DNA of 9,661 bases from Methanobacteriota archaeon (GTDB taxonomy: Archaea > Altiarchaeota > Altiarchaeia > IMC4 > QMZM01), in the NCBI GenBank assembly GCA_021731385.1, contig JAKFXM010000027.1, positions 1-9,661 of the forward strand, in the 5' to 3' direction. Numbering within the stretch: the first letter of the stretch is position 1; each line of letters opens with the position of its first letter. Made by a program: the position numbers and the translations under genes. Of this stretch, positions 1 through 6,155 are shown in pieces. The notes below the pieces were generated by a model. That model saw nothing but the letters and a program-made list of their open reading frames with translations, searched no databases and was not told the origin of the DNA.

Positions 1-306
1 ATAGAAAGATATTATGCTACATCTATGATTTTATTCTCTTTACTTAATAGAGTCATAGACCTAGGACAGGAAATTGTAATTTCAAAAAAATTTGGCATGC
101 CCTCAAGCTACAGGGATATCTTTGGAATTTTATTTGAAAGACGGATTATAGAAAAAGAAATGTTCGAAGAACTTAAAAAGTTTGTAGATCTAAGAAATAT
201 TTTATCACATGAATATTACAGGATTGATGAAAAAGATATTTTTTATGCTGTTCAAAAAATTGAAATTTTGAAAAGGTTTATTGAAACAACAAAAAAATAT
301 ATCTAA
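1..306 (+). CDS. HepT-like HEPN ribonuclease toxin, 3' part (5' end outside the window)
   Basis: The frame is open from base 1 to the TAA at 304-306. The first ATG at 25 is probably internal, because the eight residues before it (IERYYATS) also fit the family. HepT-like proteins are about 110-145 aa, so roughly 10-40 N-terminal residues should lie upstream. The visible part is a helical protein ending in the HEPN signature RNILSHEY (codons near 193-216), which matches the R-x4-H-x-Y catalytic motif of HepT/DUF86 toxins. SSYRDIF ahead of it also fits the family. In HEPN-MNT systems the partner is a small nucleotidyltransferase (MntA) that inactivates HepT by AMPylation. Its gene, if present, would be just upstream and out of view. 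The stop lies 22 nt before ilvE. The family call is fairly safe; whether the system is functional cannot be judged here. Confidence 0.82.
   Translation: MERYYATSMILFSLLNRVIDLGQEIVISKKFGMPSSYRDIFGILFERRIIEKEMFEELKKFVDLRNILSHEYYRIDEKDIFYAVQKIEILKRFIETTKKYI
295..302 (+). promoter_or_regulatory. possible TATA box for ilvE
   Basis: The sequence AAATATAT is centred about 30 nt before the ilvE ATG at 329. With archaeal spacing this would start transcription a few bases before the start codon and give an almost leaderless mRNA. It overlaps the last codons of the HepT gene. The assignment rests only on composition and spacing, and AT-rich matches are common in this DNA. Confidence 0.35.
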
Positions 307-328
307 GGAGATTAATAGGATAATTAAA

Positions 329-1243
329 ATGCCAATACAAGAAGTAAAGAAGATCTGGATGAATAATAAGATAATTGACTGGAAGGACGCAAAAATCCAT
401 GTTTTAACACATGCACTTCACTATGGCTCCGCTGTTTTTGAGGGAATTAGATGCTATAACACTATCAAAGGACCTGCAATATTCAGGGTAAAGGAACATA
501 TACAAAGGCTACATAACTCCGGGAAAATTTATATGATAGAAATTCCATACGGTGTTGATGAACTTATAAAGGCCACAAAGGAATTAATCAGGGCAAACGG
601 CTTAAATGAATGCTACATAAGGCCTATAGCATACAGGGGCTATGGTGAGATGGGTCTTAATCCATTAAATGCACCTGTTGATGTTGCAATTGCACTCTGG
701 CCTTGGGGAACCTACCTCGGGGAGGAAGGTCTTAAGAATGGAATAAGGGCAAAGATTTCATCATTCCAGAGAATTTCGCCGAATATAATGCCGCCAAATG
801 CAAAAGCTACAGGACAATATATAAATTCAATACTTTCAAAAATCGAGGCTTTAAAATCAGGGTATGACGAGGCGATACTCCTGGACGTCAGAGGATTTAT
901 TTCCGAGGGTCCCGGAGAAAATTTATTTGTAGTAAAAGATGGAATTGTCTATACCCCTCCGGAGTATGCAAGCATTCTCCCCGGAATAACAAGGGATTCT
1001 GTGATTAAAATTCTTAAGGATATGAATTATGAGGTCAAGGAGACCGACATTACAAGAGGGTTTTTGTATCTTGCTGATGAGGCATTTTTTACAGGAACTG
1101 CCGCAGAGATAACACCGATAAGGGAGATTGATGACAGGGAGATAGGAAATCCCGGCATAATAACAAAAAAGGTCCAGGAGAGGTTTTTTGATATTGTTAA
1201 GGGGAGGGAAAAGAAGTATGAGGGGTGGATGGATTTTGTATAA
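329..1243 (+). CDS. ilvE: branched-chain amino acid aminotransferase IlvE
   Basis: This is a PLP-dependent fold-type IV transaminase of 304 aa that interconverts valine, leucine and isoleucine with their 2-oxo acids, using 2-oxoglutarate/glutamate in the cytosol. Family motifs appear in order: KIWMNNKIIDW and LTHALHYGSAVFEGIR near the N-terminus (R41 is a likely cofactor phosphate contact), NAKATGQY with the probable Schiff-base lysine K159, GFISEGPGENLF with E193 placed to contact the PLP pyridine nitrogen, and ADEAFFTGTAAEITPIREID near the C-terminus. The lysine and glutamate fall at almost the same numbers as in E. coli IlvE, which supports the ATG at 329. The frame is open further upstream to a TTG at 281, inside the HepT gene, and that extension has no family similarity. 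The gene converges on the next one with a 9-bp gap. No defect is visible. A D-amino acid aminotransferase or ADC lyase is less likely given the ALHYGSAVFEGIR block. Confidence 0.95.
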   Translation: MPIQEVKKIWMNNKIIDWKDAKIHVLTHALHYGSAVFEGIRCYNTIKGPAIFRVKEHIQRLHNSGKIYMIEIPYGVDELIKATKELIRANGLNECYIRPIAYRGYGEMGLNPLNAPVDVAIALWPWGTYLGEEGLKNGIRAKISSFQRISPNIMPPNAKATGQYINSILSKIEALKSGYDEAILLDVRGFISEGPGENLFVVKDGIVYTPPEYASILPGITRDSVIKILKDMNYEVKETDITRGFLYLADEAFFTGTAAEITPIREIDDREIGNPGIITKKVQERFFDIVKGREKKYEGWMDFV

Positions 1244-1252
1244 TAAACATTA

Positions 1253-2833
1253 TCAAAACAGTTCCTTGTCCTGCACATAATTCTTCCCCAACTTCAGGGC
1301 AATCTCAGCCTTCTCCAGTTCCCTGCCAAGATAGGCGGCATGCTCCAGATTCTTCGTCAGTCCTCTTCTTATCATCTCCTTGTAAATCTTTGATGCAGAC
1401 TCTCCGCTTAGTTTCAGTTTTGGATTTTTATTTTTATAATAAACAACATTAATTTTACTATCACCTGCATAGATCCGAAATTCAACACCCTCAAGCTGTA
1501 GTTCTCTGTCCCTTGTGATGCTTACCTCCTTAATATTTTTTTCTCTTGGGTCAATCACATTCTCAATTATCCTCTTCTCTTTCAGGTAGAGCAGATCTAT
1601 TCCAAGGTCTTTCGGATACTGCTTCCTTTTTTTGGATAGATACATCATCCTTGCAGCCATTGAAAGTTCCCCCACAGAACCCTTTGTCTTCGGGCTTGCT
1701 TCTGTCGTAAACAAGAGGTCTATTTCAAGCTCGCTGGCAATTGCTGCAAGGACTGCATTTATCCCGATGGAGTCAGCATCCATAAGTTCAGTTATATTTC
1801 CAACACCAAGGAGCATAGGAATTTCCGGATGTTTTTTTCTGAAATATGAATATGTTGAGATAGCCTCGACAAAGCCCATATTCGGCGGGTCAAGTACGAG
1901 GTCGACTATGAATTTTTTGTAATTTTCTTTTTTTAGTTTTTTTATTAATTTTTCAATCAATTCTATTCTTAAATTTCCATTCCCCGGGATTCTGCCTTTT
2001 TCATCCCTTGGAATTATCACAGACGGAATTTTCAGTGATGATGCAATGTGGCCGAGACTCCGTCTCGGACACTTGTCTGAACCTAAAAGGTTCAGCCACA
2101 TCTCAATGTTTGTGAAATCAAGGCTAAGGATAAGATCAATTCCTGAATTAACTGCTGCAAGGATTTCATTCCTGTTCAAACTGTCTATTGAGATTGGAAT
2201 CCTGGCAATAGATCTTACTGCATTAACGATTCTTGGAATTTCCCCTGAATTATCCTCACCACTTATCATTCCAATATCTATAATCCCTGCACCTGAATTT
2301 TTGTAGTAGTTTGATATTTCCCTAATCCTGCTGTCAGAAAGCTGCGGTGCATCGGGTATTTCCGCAACTATATGGCTTATCCCCAAGCCCGAGAATACCG
2401 GGTTATTCCTGCCGATTTTTAGCGAGTATTTTTTGGGTCTATACGCATTTTCCAGTTCTTTGTCAATACCCTTTTGTATTTCATTCTCAAGAATACTATT
2501 TGCAGGAATCTCTGGTGAAAGGCGTATGTCGGATTTCGACAATTTCCGGAGGAGATATGGAAGATCTACAAGATTTTCAGGACCCTTGAAACATGGAATC
2601 TTTAGGTCTTCAGTAATCCCGGAGAAATTTCCCTTTGCAGTTCCCGGAACAAGAATTGCTGAAATTTCCCCAAGATTAGATTTCCTGAGTTCTCTATGAA
2701 CTATCTCAGGAGTCACCATAGAAGCAACATCAATATTGCAGACATGGATTTCTACAGGAATTTTTGAAGGTTTTGCGTATTCCTTTACAGATTCTGCGGC
2801 ATTTCTTCCGGTAATAAGGAGAATTTTTTTCAT
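1253..2833 (-). CDS. dihydropteroate synthase-related protein (archaeal pterin-binding family)
   Basis: The 526-aa product matches the archaeal dihydropteroate synthase-related family (TIGR00284-like, MJ0107-like). An N-terminal domain (about 1-130, DUF6513-like) carries VPGTAKGNFSG and FKGPENLVDLPYLL. A TIM-barrel pterin-binding domain (about 155-400) carries GAGIIDIGM (182-189), PISIDS (213-218), LLGVGNITEL (341-350) and FTTEASPKTKGSVGEL (375-390). A C-terminal DUF4346-like domain follows (about 430-526). Canonical DHPS contains IDIGGEST and an ND pair in its substrate site; here those places read IDIGMISGE and SLDFTN, so classical sulfonamide-target chemistry is doubtful. A role in tetrahydromethanopterin or folate-like cofactor metabolism is an inference from the family. 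The start is the ATG at 2833, facing purS across 46 bp. Residues 245-262 (MWLNLL to GH) are encoded by a palindromic element and look like an in-frame insertion just after the SLDFTN strand. No stop or frameshift results. Confidence 0.85.
   Translation of the reverse strand: MKKILLITGRNAAESVKEYAKPSKIPVEIHVCNIDVASMVTPEIVHRELRKSNLGEISAILVPGTAKGNFSGITEDLKIPCFKGPENLVDLPYLLRKLSKSDIRLSPEIPANSILENEIQKGIDKELENAYRPKKYSLKIGRNNPVFSGLGISHIVAEIPDAPQLSDSRIREISNYYKNSGAGIIDIGMISGEDNSGEIPRIVNAVRSIARIPISIDSLNRNEILAAVNSGIDLILSLDFTNIEMWLNLLGSDKCPRRSLGHIASSLKIPSVIIPRDEKGRIPGNGNLRIELIEKLIKKLKKENYKKFIVDLVLDPPNMGFVEAISTYSYFRKKHPEIPMLLGVGNITELMDADSIGINAVLAAIASELEIDLLFTTEASPKTKGSVGELSMAARMMYLSKKRKQYPKDLGIDLLYLKEKRIIENVIDPREKNIKEVSITRDRELQLEGVEFRIYAGDSKINVVYYKNKNPKLKLSGESASKIYKEMIRRGLTKNLEHAAYLGRELEKAEIALKLGKNYVQDKELF
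2046..2101 (+). repeat. two-hairpin palindromic element, copy 1 (in frame in the DHPS-related gene)
   Basis: The outer stem is ATGTGGC (2046-2052) with GCCACAT (2095-2101). Hairpin A is CGAGAC/GTCTCG (2053-2058 with 2062-2067, loop TCC). A self-complementary linker GACActTGTC (2068-2077) follows. Hairpin B is TGAACC/GGTTCA (2078-2083 with 2089-2094, loop TAAAA). All stems are perfect. The same framework, with different hairpin arms, recurs at 3123-3180 in the same orientation. Read on the minus strand it encodes 18 residues without a stop. Confidence 0.85.
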
Positions 2834-2879
2834 TTCCAGATTAATATTTTTACTTGCAATTGGAAATAATACTGCTAAA
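2834..2879. promoter_or_regulatory. divergent promoter region, DHPS-related gene / purS
   Basis: These 46 bp separate two divergent start codons. The AT block TTAATATTTTTA (2841-2852) is centred about 33 nt before the purS ATG and could be its TATA region, giving a very short leader. On the minus strand, the AT-rich stretch near 2864-2872 is a weak TATA candidate for the DHPS-related gene. The 7-bp inverted repeat ATTTCCA (2832-2838) and TGGAAAT (2861-2867) flanks the block and could bind a dimeric regulator. No ribosome binding site is seen for purS. The site roles are inferred. Confidence 0.45.
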
Positions 2880-3161
2880 ATGAAATTTCTTGCCGAGGTC
2901 AGAATTGAACTAAAGAAAGGGGTTATGGATGCTGAAGGGGAAACTATCCAGAAATCGTTGAAACTGCTTGGCTATCCTGTTGACAATGTTAGAGCAATTA
3001 AGGTCTATGAAATCCTGATAACGGCTGAATCAAAAAAAGACGCTGAAAAAAAGATTGAGGATGCCTGCAAAAAACTTCTTGCAAATCCGGTAATTCAGAA
3101 TTATTTTATCGCAATACGAAGTATGTGGCGGAGAGGCTTCGCCTCTCCGACATATGTCTGA
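2880..3161 (+). CDS. purS: phosphoribosylformylglycinamidine synthase, PurS subunit
   Basis: PurS is the small structural subunit of the three-part FGAM synthase. It bridges PurQ and PurL and is needed to channel ammonia. The 93-aa product shows the family pattern: an N-terminal strand KFLAEVRIELKKGVMDAEG (VMDAEG matches the usual V-x-D-P/A-x-G turn), then ETIQKSLKLLGY, VRAIKVYEI and a C-terminal KKLLANPVIQNYFI. The chosen start is the ATG at 2880; the frame is open upstream, but that stretch belongs to the opposite-strand gene. PurS is usually about 80-85 aa and ends soon after the last beta strand. Here the final residues WRRGFASPTYV and the TGA stop (3159-3161) are encoded by a palindromic element that begins at 3123, so the natural C-terminus seems to have been replaced by a short tail. 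purL follows, as expected for a pur operon. Confidence 0.92.
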   Translation: MKFLAEVRIELKKGVMDAEGETIQKSLKLLGYPVDNVRAIKVYEILITAESKKDAEKKIEDACKKLLANPVIQNYFIAIRSMWRRGFASPTYV

Positions 3162-3180
3162 GGCTTCGCCTCAGCCACAT
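3123..3180 (+). repeat. two-hairpin palindromic element, copy 2 (3' end of purS)
   Basis: The outer stem is ATGTGGC (3123-3129) with GCCACAT (3174-3180). Hairpin A is CGGAGAGGC/GCCTCTCCG (3129-3137 with 3141-3149, loop TTC; the C at 3129 can be used by either stem). The linker GACATATGTC (3149-3158) is a perfect palindrome. Hairpin B is TGAGGC/GCCTCA (3159-3164 with 3168-3173, loop TTC). The framework is shared with the element at 2046-2101, but both hairpins have different arms that still pair perfectly. The purS stop codon lies in the first three bases of hairpin B. Confidence 0.87.
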
Positions 3181-3188
3181 TGCGAGTT

Positions 3189-3213
3189 AAGATTTGCAAA
3201 GCAAATCTTTTTA
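3189..3213 (+). terminator. hairpin with T-tract between purS and purL
   Basis: A perfect 9-bp stem, AAGATTTGC (3189-3197) with GCAAATCTT (3201-3209) and loop AAA, runs into a T-rich tail at 3208-3212. It looks like an intrinsic terminator or attenuator, but it lies inside the purS-purL unit only 12 nt before the purL ATG. Its 3-nt loop and A/T-rich arms also resemble the hairpins in purQ, so it may be another palindromic insertion and not a regulator. Confidence 0.5.
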
Positions 3214-3225
3214 TTTCTGTGAAAA

Positions 3226-5550
3226 ATGCCTAAATTCAAACCCTATAGAAGAATTTCTGAAGAAACCGAGCTGTATGAGATCAATCTTCTCAATGCCGAC
3301 AATTCGCAGCTTAAGAGGATAAGTGCAGACCGCTCGCTTGGTCTGAATCTCGGGGAGATGAGAAAGATTCAGACATATTTCAAAAAGGAAAAAAGAAATC
3401 CCGCGGATGTCGAATTAGAGGCACTTGCGCAGTCATGGAGCGAGCACTGCTGCTACAAAAGCAGTAAGCCTGTTCTTAGAGAAACAGTCTTCAGGATAAA
3501 GGCACCACAGTCTATTCTAACAGGTGAGGATGCAGGTGTTGTTGAATTTAACGAAGAATATGCCTATGTTATTGGCCTGGAATCACACAATCATCCATCC
3601 GCAATTGAACCCTATGGCGGCGCTTCAACTGGGGTTGGGGGTATAGTGAGGGATGTTCTCTGCATGGGCGCCCAGCCTATTGCCCTGATTGATCCCTTAT
3701 TCTTTGGTCCACTGAATATTTCCGAATCTGAACTTCCAACGGGTATGAAGCATCCGAAATTCCTTCTTAACGGTGTTGTTTCCGGAATCTCAGCATACGG
3801 GAACAGAATTGGAATTCCTACACTTGCGGGAATGGTTGAATTTCATGAATCCTATACTGGAAATTGTCTTGTGAATGTTGCATGTATTGGAATTGCCAAA
3901 AAGAAGAATATTGTAAGGAGCATTGCCGGGAATGCGGGGGATTACTACATAATGGCTGGTGGTAAGACTGGAAGGGACGGAATTCATGGCGTTACCTTCG
4001 CCTCTGCAGAACTGGAAAAAGAGAGCGAGGAAAAGAGCATAGCTTCAGTCCAGCTTGGATATGCCATAATGAAAGAACCATTAATTCATGCATGTCTGGA
4101 GGCCGTTGAAAAAGGGCTTTTGACAGGAATGAAGGACTTTGGCGGCGGAGGACTTTCCTGCGTATCAAGCGAGATGGCGTACGCGGGAGGAAAGGGAGCC
4201 ATTGTCGAACTGGACAGGATTCTACTGAAAGAAAAGGGCATTGCACCATGGGAAATCTGGGTTTCAGAATCCCAGGAGAGGATGATGATGTCCGTAAAGC
4301 CGGAAAATGTTGACAATGTCCTTGAAATCTTTGAATTCTGGGATGTTCCTGCGACCATTATCGGGAGAATTGACAATTCAAAAAGGATCAGGGTGAGATA
4401 TAACGGAAGAATTGTTCTTGATCTGGATTTGGAATTCCTGATAAAGGGCGTGAGATATGAAAGACCTTACAGGATTGTAAAAAGGAGTGAAAAAGAGATC
4501 AATTTCAGAATTCCCTGCATTGAAGAAATTGCAAAAAAAATATTAAATTCTCCAAGAGTAGGAAGTAAGGAATCGATAGTCAGGAGATATGACTTTGATG
4601 TCCACGGGAATACTATATTAAAACCAATGCAGGGGATTGTAAATAAACAGGGCCATGGTGATGCTGCTGTCATAAAACCACTTGAAGACACCTATCAGGG
4701 ACTTGCAATTACCTCGGATGTAAACCCCCCGTTCTGCAAATTAAATCCCTACTGGGGGGCGGCAAGCGCAGTTGAAGAGACAATAAGGAATTTAGTGGCA
4801 GTAAATTCAGTTCCGCATTCAATGGCGGATTGCCTGAATTTCGGGAATCCTGAAAAAAAGGACAGAATGGGTGATTTCGTTTCATGCTGCAAGGGCCTTT
4901 ATTTTGCTGCAAATTCATTTGGAATTCCATTTGTATCGGGGAATGTAAGTCTCTATAATGAGAGCGAAAAAGGCCCTATAGCCCCGACACCAACGATAGT
5001 TGGTGTCGGGATTGTGAAGGATGTAAGGAATGTAGTTTCGTCTGATTTAAAGGATGATGGAAATTTCATATATCTTGTTGGTTCAACAAGAAGGGAGATG
5101 GGGGGTTCTGAATATTATAGAATTCTTAAATTGAATTCCGGAAGGGTTCCAAGAGTTTATCCCGATGAGACAAAAAAGAATATGAATTCTCTTCTTAGGG
5201 CAATGGATCTAGGTATTGTGAGGAGTTGCCATGACCTCTCAGAGGGTGGTCTTTTTGTAAGTATTTCCGAGATGGCATTTGGTGGGGATTTAGGGGTTGA
5301 TGTTGATTTATGCAGAATGGAGAAATTAAGGGCGGATTTCAAGTTATTCTCCGAGTCAAACGGCAGATGGCTGGTTGAGGTTAAGCCAGGGAATTCGAAA
5401 AAATTTGAAAAGATTGTTCCTGATGCAAAAAGGATAGGCAGGGTTACAAAAGAAAAAGAAATAAGAATTTCAGACAAAAAATTTAACCTTAATCTTTCGC
5501 TTGATGAATTAAGAGATAAATGGAATTCTGCTATCGAGAGGGAGGTTTAG
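3226..5550 (+). CDS. purL: phosphoribosylformylglycinamidine synthase, PurL subunit
   Basis: PurL carries the synthetase site of FGAM synthase: FGAR + ATP + ammonia from PurQ gives FGAM, the fourth step of purine synthesis. The 774-aa product is the small (PurLQS-type) form, with two AIRS-like halves. Visible motifs are WSEHCCYKSSK (71-81, H74 probable active site), GLESHNHPSAIEPYGGAST (117-135, substrate and Mg-binding region with H121 and H123), GGKTGRDGIHG (245-255), DFGGGGLSCVSSEM (304-317) and SESQERM (347-353). The second half has PPFCKLNPYWGA (501-512), SGNVSLYNES (571-580), APTPTIVGVG (586-595) and SCHDLSEGGL (667-676). It is slightly longer than typical members (about 710-770 aa) but complete. 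The ATG at 3226 has only a weak upstream GUG AAA context and no clear Shine-Dalgarno sequence. Its last 28 bases are repeated just before purQ, which suggests purL and purQ were once directly adjacent. Confidence 0.96.
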   Translation: MPKFKPYRRISEETELYEINLLNADNSQLKRISADRSLGLNLGEMRKIQTYFKKEKRNPADVELEALAQSWSEHCCYKSSKPVLRETVFRIKAPQSILTGEDAGVVEFNEEYAYVIGLESHNHPSAIEPYGGASTGVGGIVRDVLCMGAQPIALIDPLFFGPLNISESELPTGMKHPKFLLNGVVSGISAYGNRIGIPTLAGMVEFHESYTGNCLVNVACIGIAKKKNIVRSIAGNAGDYYIMAGGKTGRDGIHGVTFASAELEKESEEKSIASVQLGYAIMKEPLIHACLEAVEKGLLTGMKDFGGGGLSCVSSEMAYAGGKGAIVELDRILLKEKGIAPWEIWVSESQERMMMSVKPENVDNVLEIFEFWDVPATIIGRIDNSKRIRVRYNGRIVLDLDLEFLIKGVRYERPYRIVKRSEKEINFRIPCIEEIAKKILNSPRVGSKESIVRRYDFDVHGNTILKPMQGIVNKQGHGDAAVIKPLEDTYQGLAITSDVNPPFCKLNPYWGAASAVEETIRNLVAVNSVPHSMADCLNFGNPEKKDRMGDFVSCCKGLYFAANSFGIPFVSGNVSLYNESEKGPIAPTPTIVGVGIVKDVRNVVSSDLKDDGNFIYLVGSTRREMGGSEYYRILKLNSGRVPRVYPDETKKNMNSLLRAMDLGIVRSCHDLSEGGLFVSISEMAFGGDLGVDVDLCRMEKLRADFKLFSESNGRWLVEVKPGNSKKFEKIVPDAKRIGRVTKEKEIRISDKKFNLNLSLDELRDKWNSAIEREV
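4983..5010 (+). repeat. 12-bp perfect palindrome inside purL
   Basis: CCCGACACCAAC (4983-4994) pairs perfectly with GTTGGTGTCGGG (4999-5010) around a GATA loop. It encodes PTPTIVGVG, a conserved PurL block, so the amino acid constraint may explain part of the symmetry. I see no flanking framework like that of the other elements. Confidence 0.6.
5522..5549 (+). repeat. 28-nt direct repeat, left copy (purL 3' end)
   Basis: It begins GGAATTCTGCTATC and continues GAGAGGGAGGTTTA. It covers the last codons of purL, NSAIEREV. It matches 6126-6153 at 24 of 28 positions by my count. The copies are exactly 604 nt apart and bracket the toxin-antitoxin cassette. Confidence 0.8.
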
Positions 5551-5570
5551 CACTATTAATCCACCAATTC

Positions 5571-5577
5571 AATATAA
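5571..5577 (+). promoter_or_regulatory. possible TATA box for the toxin-antitoxin cassette
   Basis: AATATAA is centred about 34 nt before the antitoxin ATG (5608). With archaeal spacing this would give a short leader of roughly 8 nt. A second AT-rich match, GATATATAAT (5591-5600), is too close to the start codon to act as TATA for this gene unless transcription starts inside it. No dyad operator is obvious in 5551-5607. Confidence 0.35.
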
Positions 5578-5607
5578 CATGGGAATGACAGATATATAAT
5601 CGGAAAA

Positions 5608-5802
5608 ATGGAAGTAAAGAAACTAATCTCCAGAGAGATAGAAAAAGTTCCTGAACCTTATCTTATAGAGGTGCTTGATTTCATGCGCTTTTTAGAGGCA
5701 AGGTCGTTGGAACAAAAAAGGGAACTAGCAATAGCAAGTGAAACATCCCTTAAAAAAGACTGGCTAAGGTCTGAGGAGGATGAAGCATGGAGAGATTTGT
5801 AA
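5608..5802 (+). CDS. DUF2281-like antitoxin
   Basis: This 64-aa acidic protein fits the small antitoxins (DUF2281/VapB-like) that pair with MazF/PemK or VapC toxins. EIEKVPEPYLIEVLDFMRFLEARS matches the family helix pattern (IEKLPEELLEEVLDFIEFL-like), and the acidic end KKDWLRSEEDEAWRDL matches the usual toxin-binding tail DWLxPEEDxAWxDL. Short, acidic and directly upstream of a MazF-like gene, it would bind and neutralise the toxin and may autoregulate the pair, although no clear DNA-binding domain is visible in so short a chain. Its stop overlaps the toxin start by 16 nt, typical of translational coupling. The gene is intact. The assignment comes from sequence pattern plus context; the exact family name is less certain. 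Confidence 0.8.
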   Translation: MEVKKLISREIEKVPEPYLIEVLDFMRFLEARSLEQKRELAIASETSLKKDWLRSEEDEAWRDL

Positions 5803-6118
5803 AGGGCGATGTAGTAGTTGTTCCTTTTCCATTTTCTGATTTAACCCAATCTAAAAGACGCCCTGCTTTGGTAATCGCGGAATTAGAGGGAGACGATTTG
5901 ATTCTTTGCCAGATAACCAGCCAGTCTATTAAAGACAAGTATGCGGTTTCTATTTATGAAACGGATTTCGAGACGGCACTCTTAGACAGGAAAGCAATGT
6001 ACGACCAAACCGTATATTTACGGCAGATCGGTATATAGTTCTGTATAGAATTGGTCATCTTAAATCCAAAAAGATTAATCAAGTAGCTGATAGGATCGTG
6101 GATATAATTCGACAATAA
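5787..6118 (+). pseudogene. MazF/PemK-like endoribonuclease toxin, frameshifted
   Basis: MazF/PemK toxins are small SH3-like barrels that cut mRNA at short sequences. The start ATG (5787) has a good Shine-Dalgarno GAGGAGG at 5773-5779. The first frame encodes KGDVVVVPFPFSDLTQSKRRPALVI and LCQITSQ, standard family blocks, up to YETDFE (about 5972). It then reads unrelated residues and stops at 6036-6038. The expected second half is in the frame one base back: DGTLRQESNVRPNRIFTADR, then YIVLYRIGHLKSKKINQVADRIVDIIRQ, ending at TAA 6116-6118. Joining the two at about 5970-5974 gives a normal protein of about 110 aa, which implies loss of one base or a -1 shift. No obvious slippery heptamer precedes it, so mutation or an assembly error is more likely than programmed frameshifting. 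The frame 1 product lacks the C-terminal strands and helix and is probably inactive. Confidence 0.87.
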
Positions 6119-6125
6119 AGATTGC

Positions 6126-6153
6126 GGAATTTCGCTATTGAGAGGGAGTTTTA
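6126..6153 (+). repeat. 28-nt direct repeat, right copy (purQ leader)
   Basis: It begins GGAATTTCGCTATT and continues GAGAGGGAGTTTTA, with four mismatches to 5522-5549. It lies 7 nt after the true toxin stop and ends 2 nt before the purQ ATG. It carries the purQ Shine-Dalgarno, GGGAG (6144-6148), 7 nt upstream of the start. Confidence 0.8.
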
Positions 6154-6155
6154 AA

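Noticed and set aside
281..328. N-terminal extension of IlvE from the TTG at 281
   Set aside because: It overlaps the HepT coding end and encodes residues with no similarity to the transaminase family; the ATG at 329 places the catalytic residues as expected.
2736..2879. Upstream extension of purS in the same frame
   Set aside because: It runs antisense through the start of the DHPS-related gene; PurS begins at the ATG at 2880.
5967..5975. Programmed -1 frameshift in the toxin gene
   Set aside because: No X-XXY-YYZ slippery heptamer or clear downstream stem was found at the shift point; simple mutation or sequence error is more likely.
6138..6155. TTG start for purQ at 6138
   Set aside because: The codons from 6138 cover the GAGAGGGAG ribosome binding region; the ATG at 6156 gives the family-typical N-terminus.
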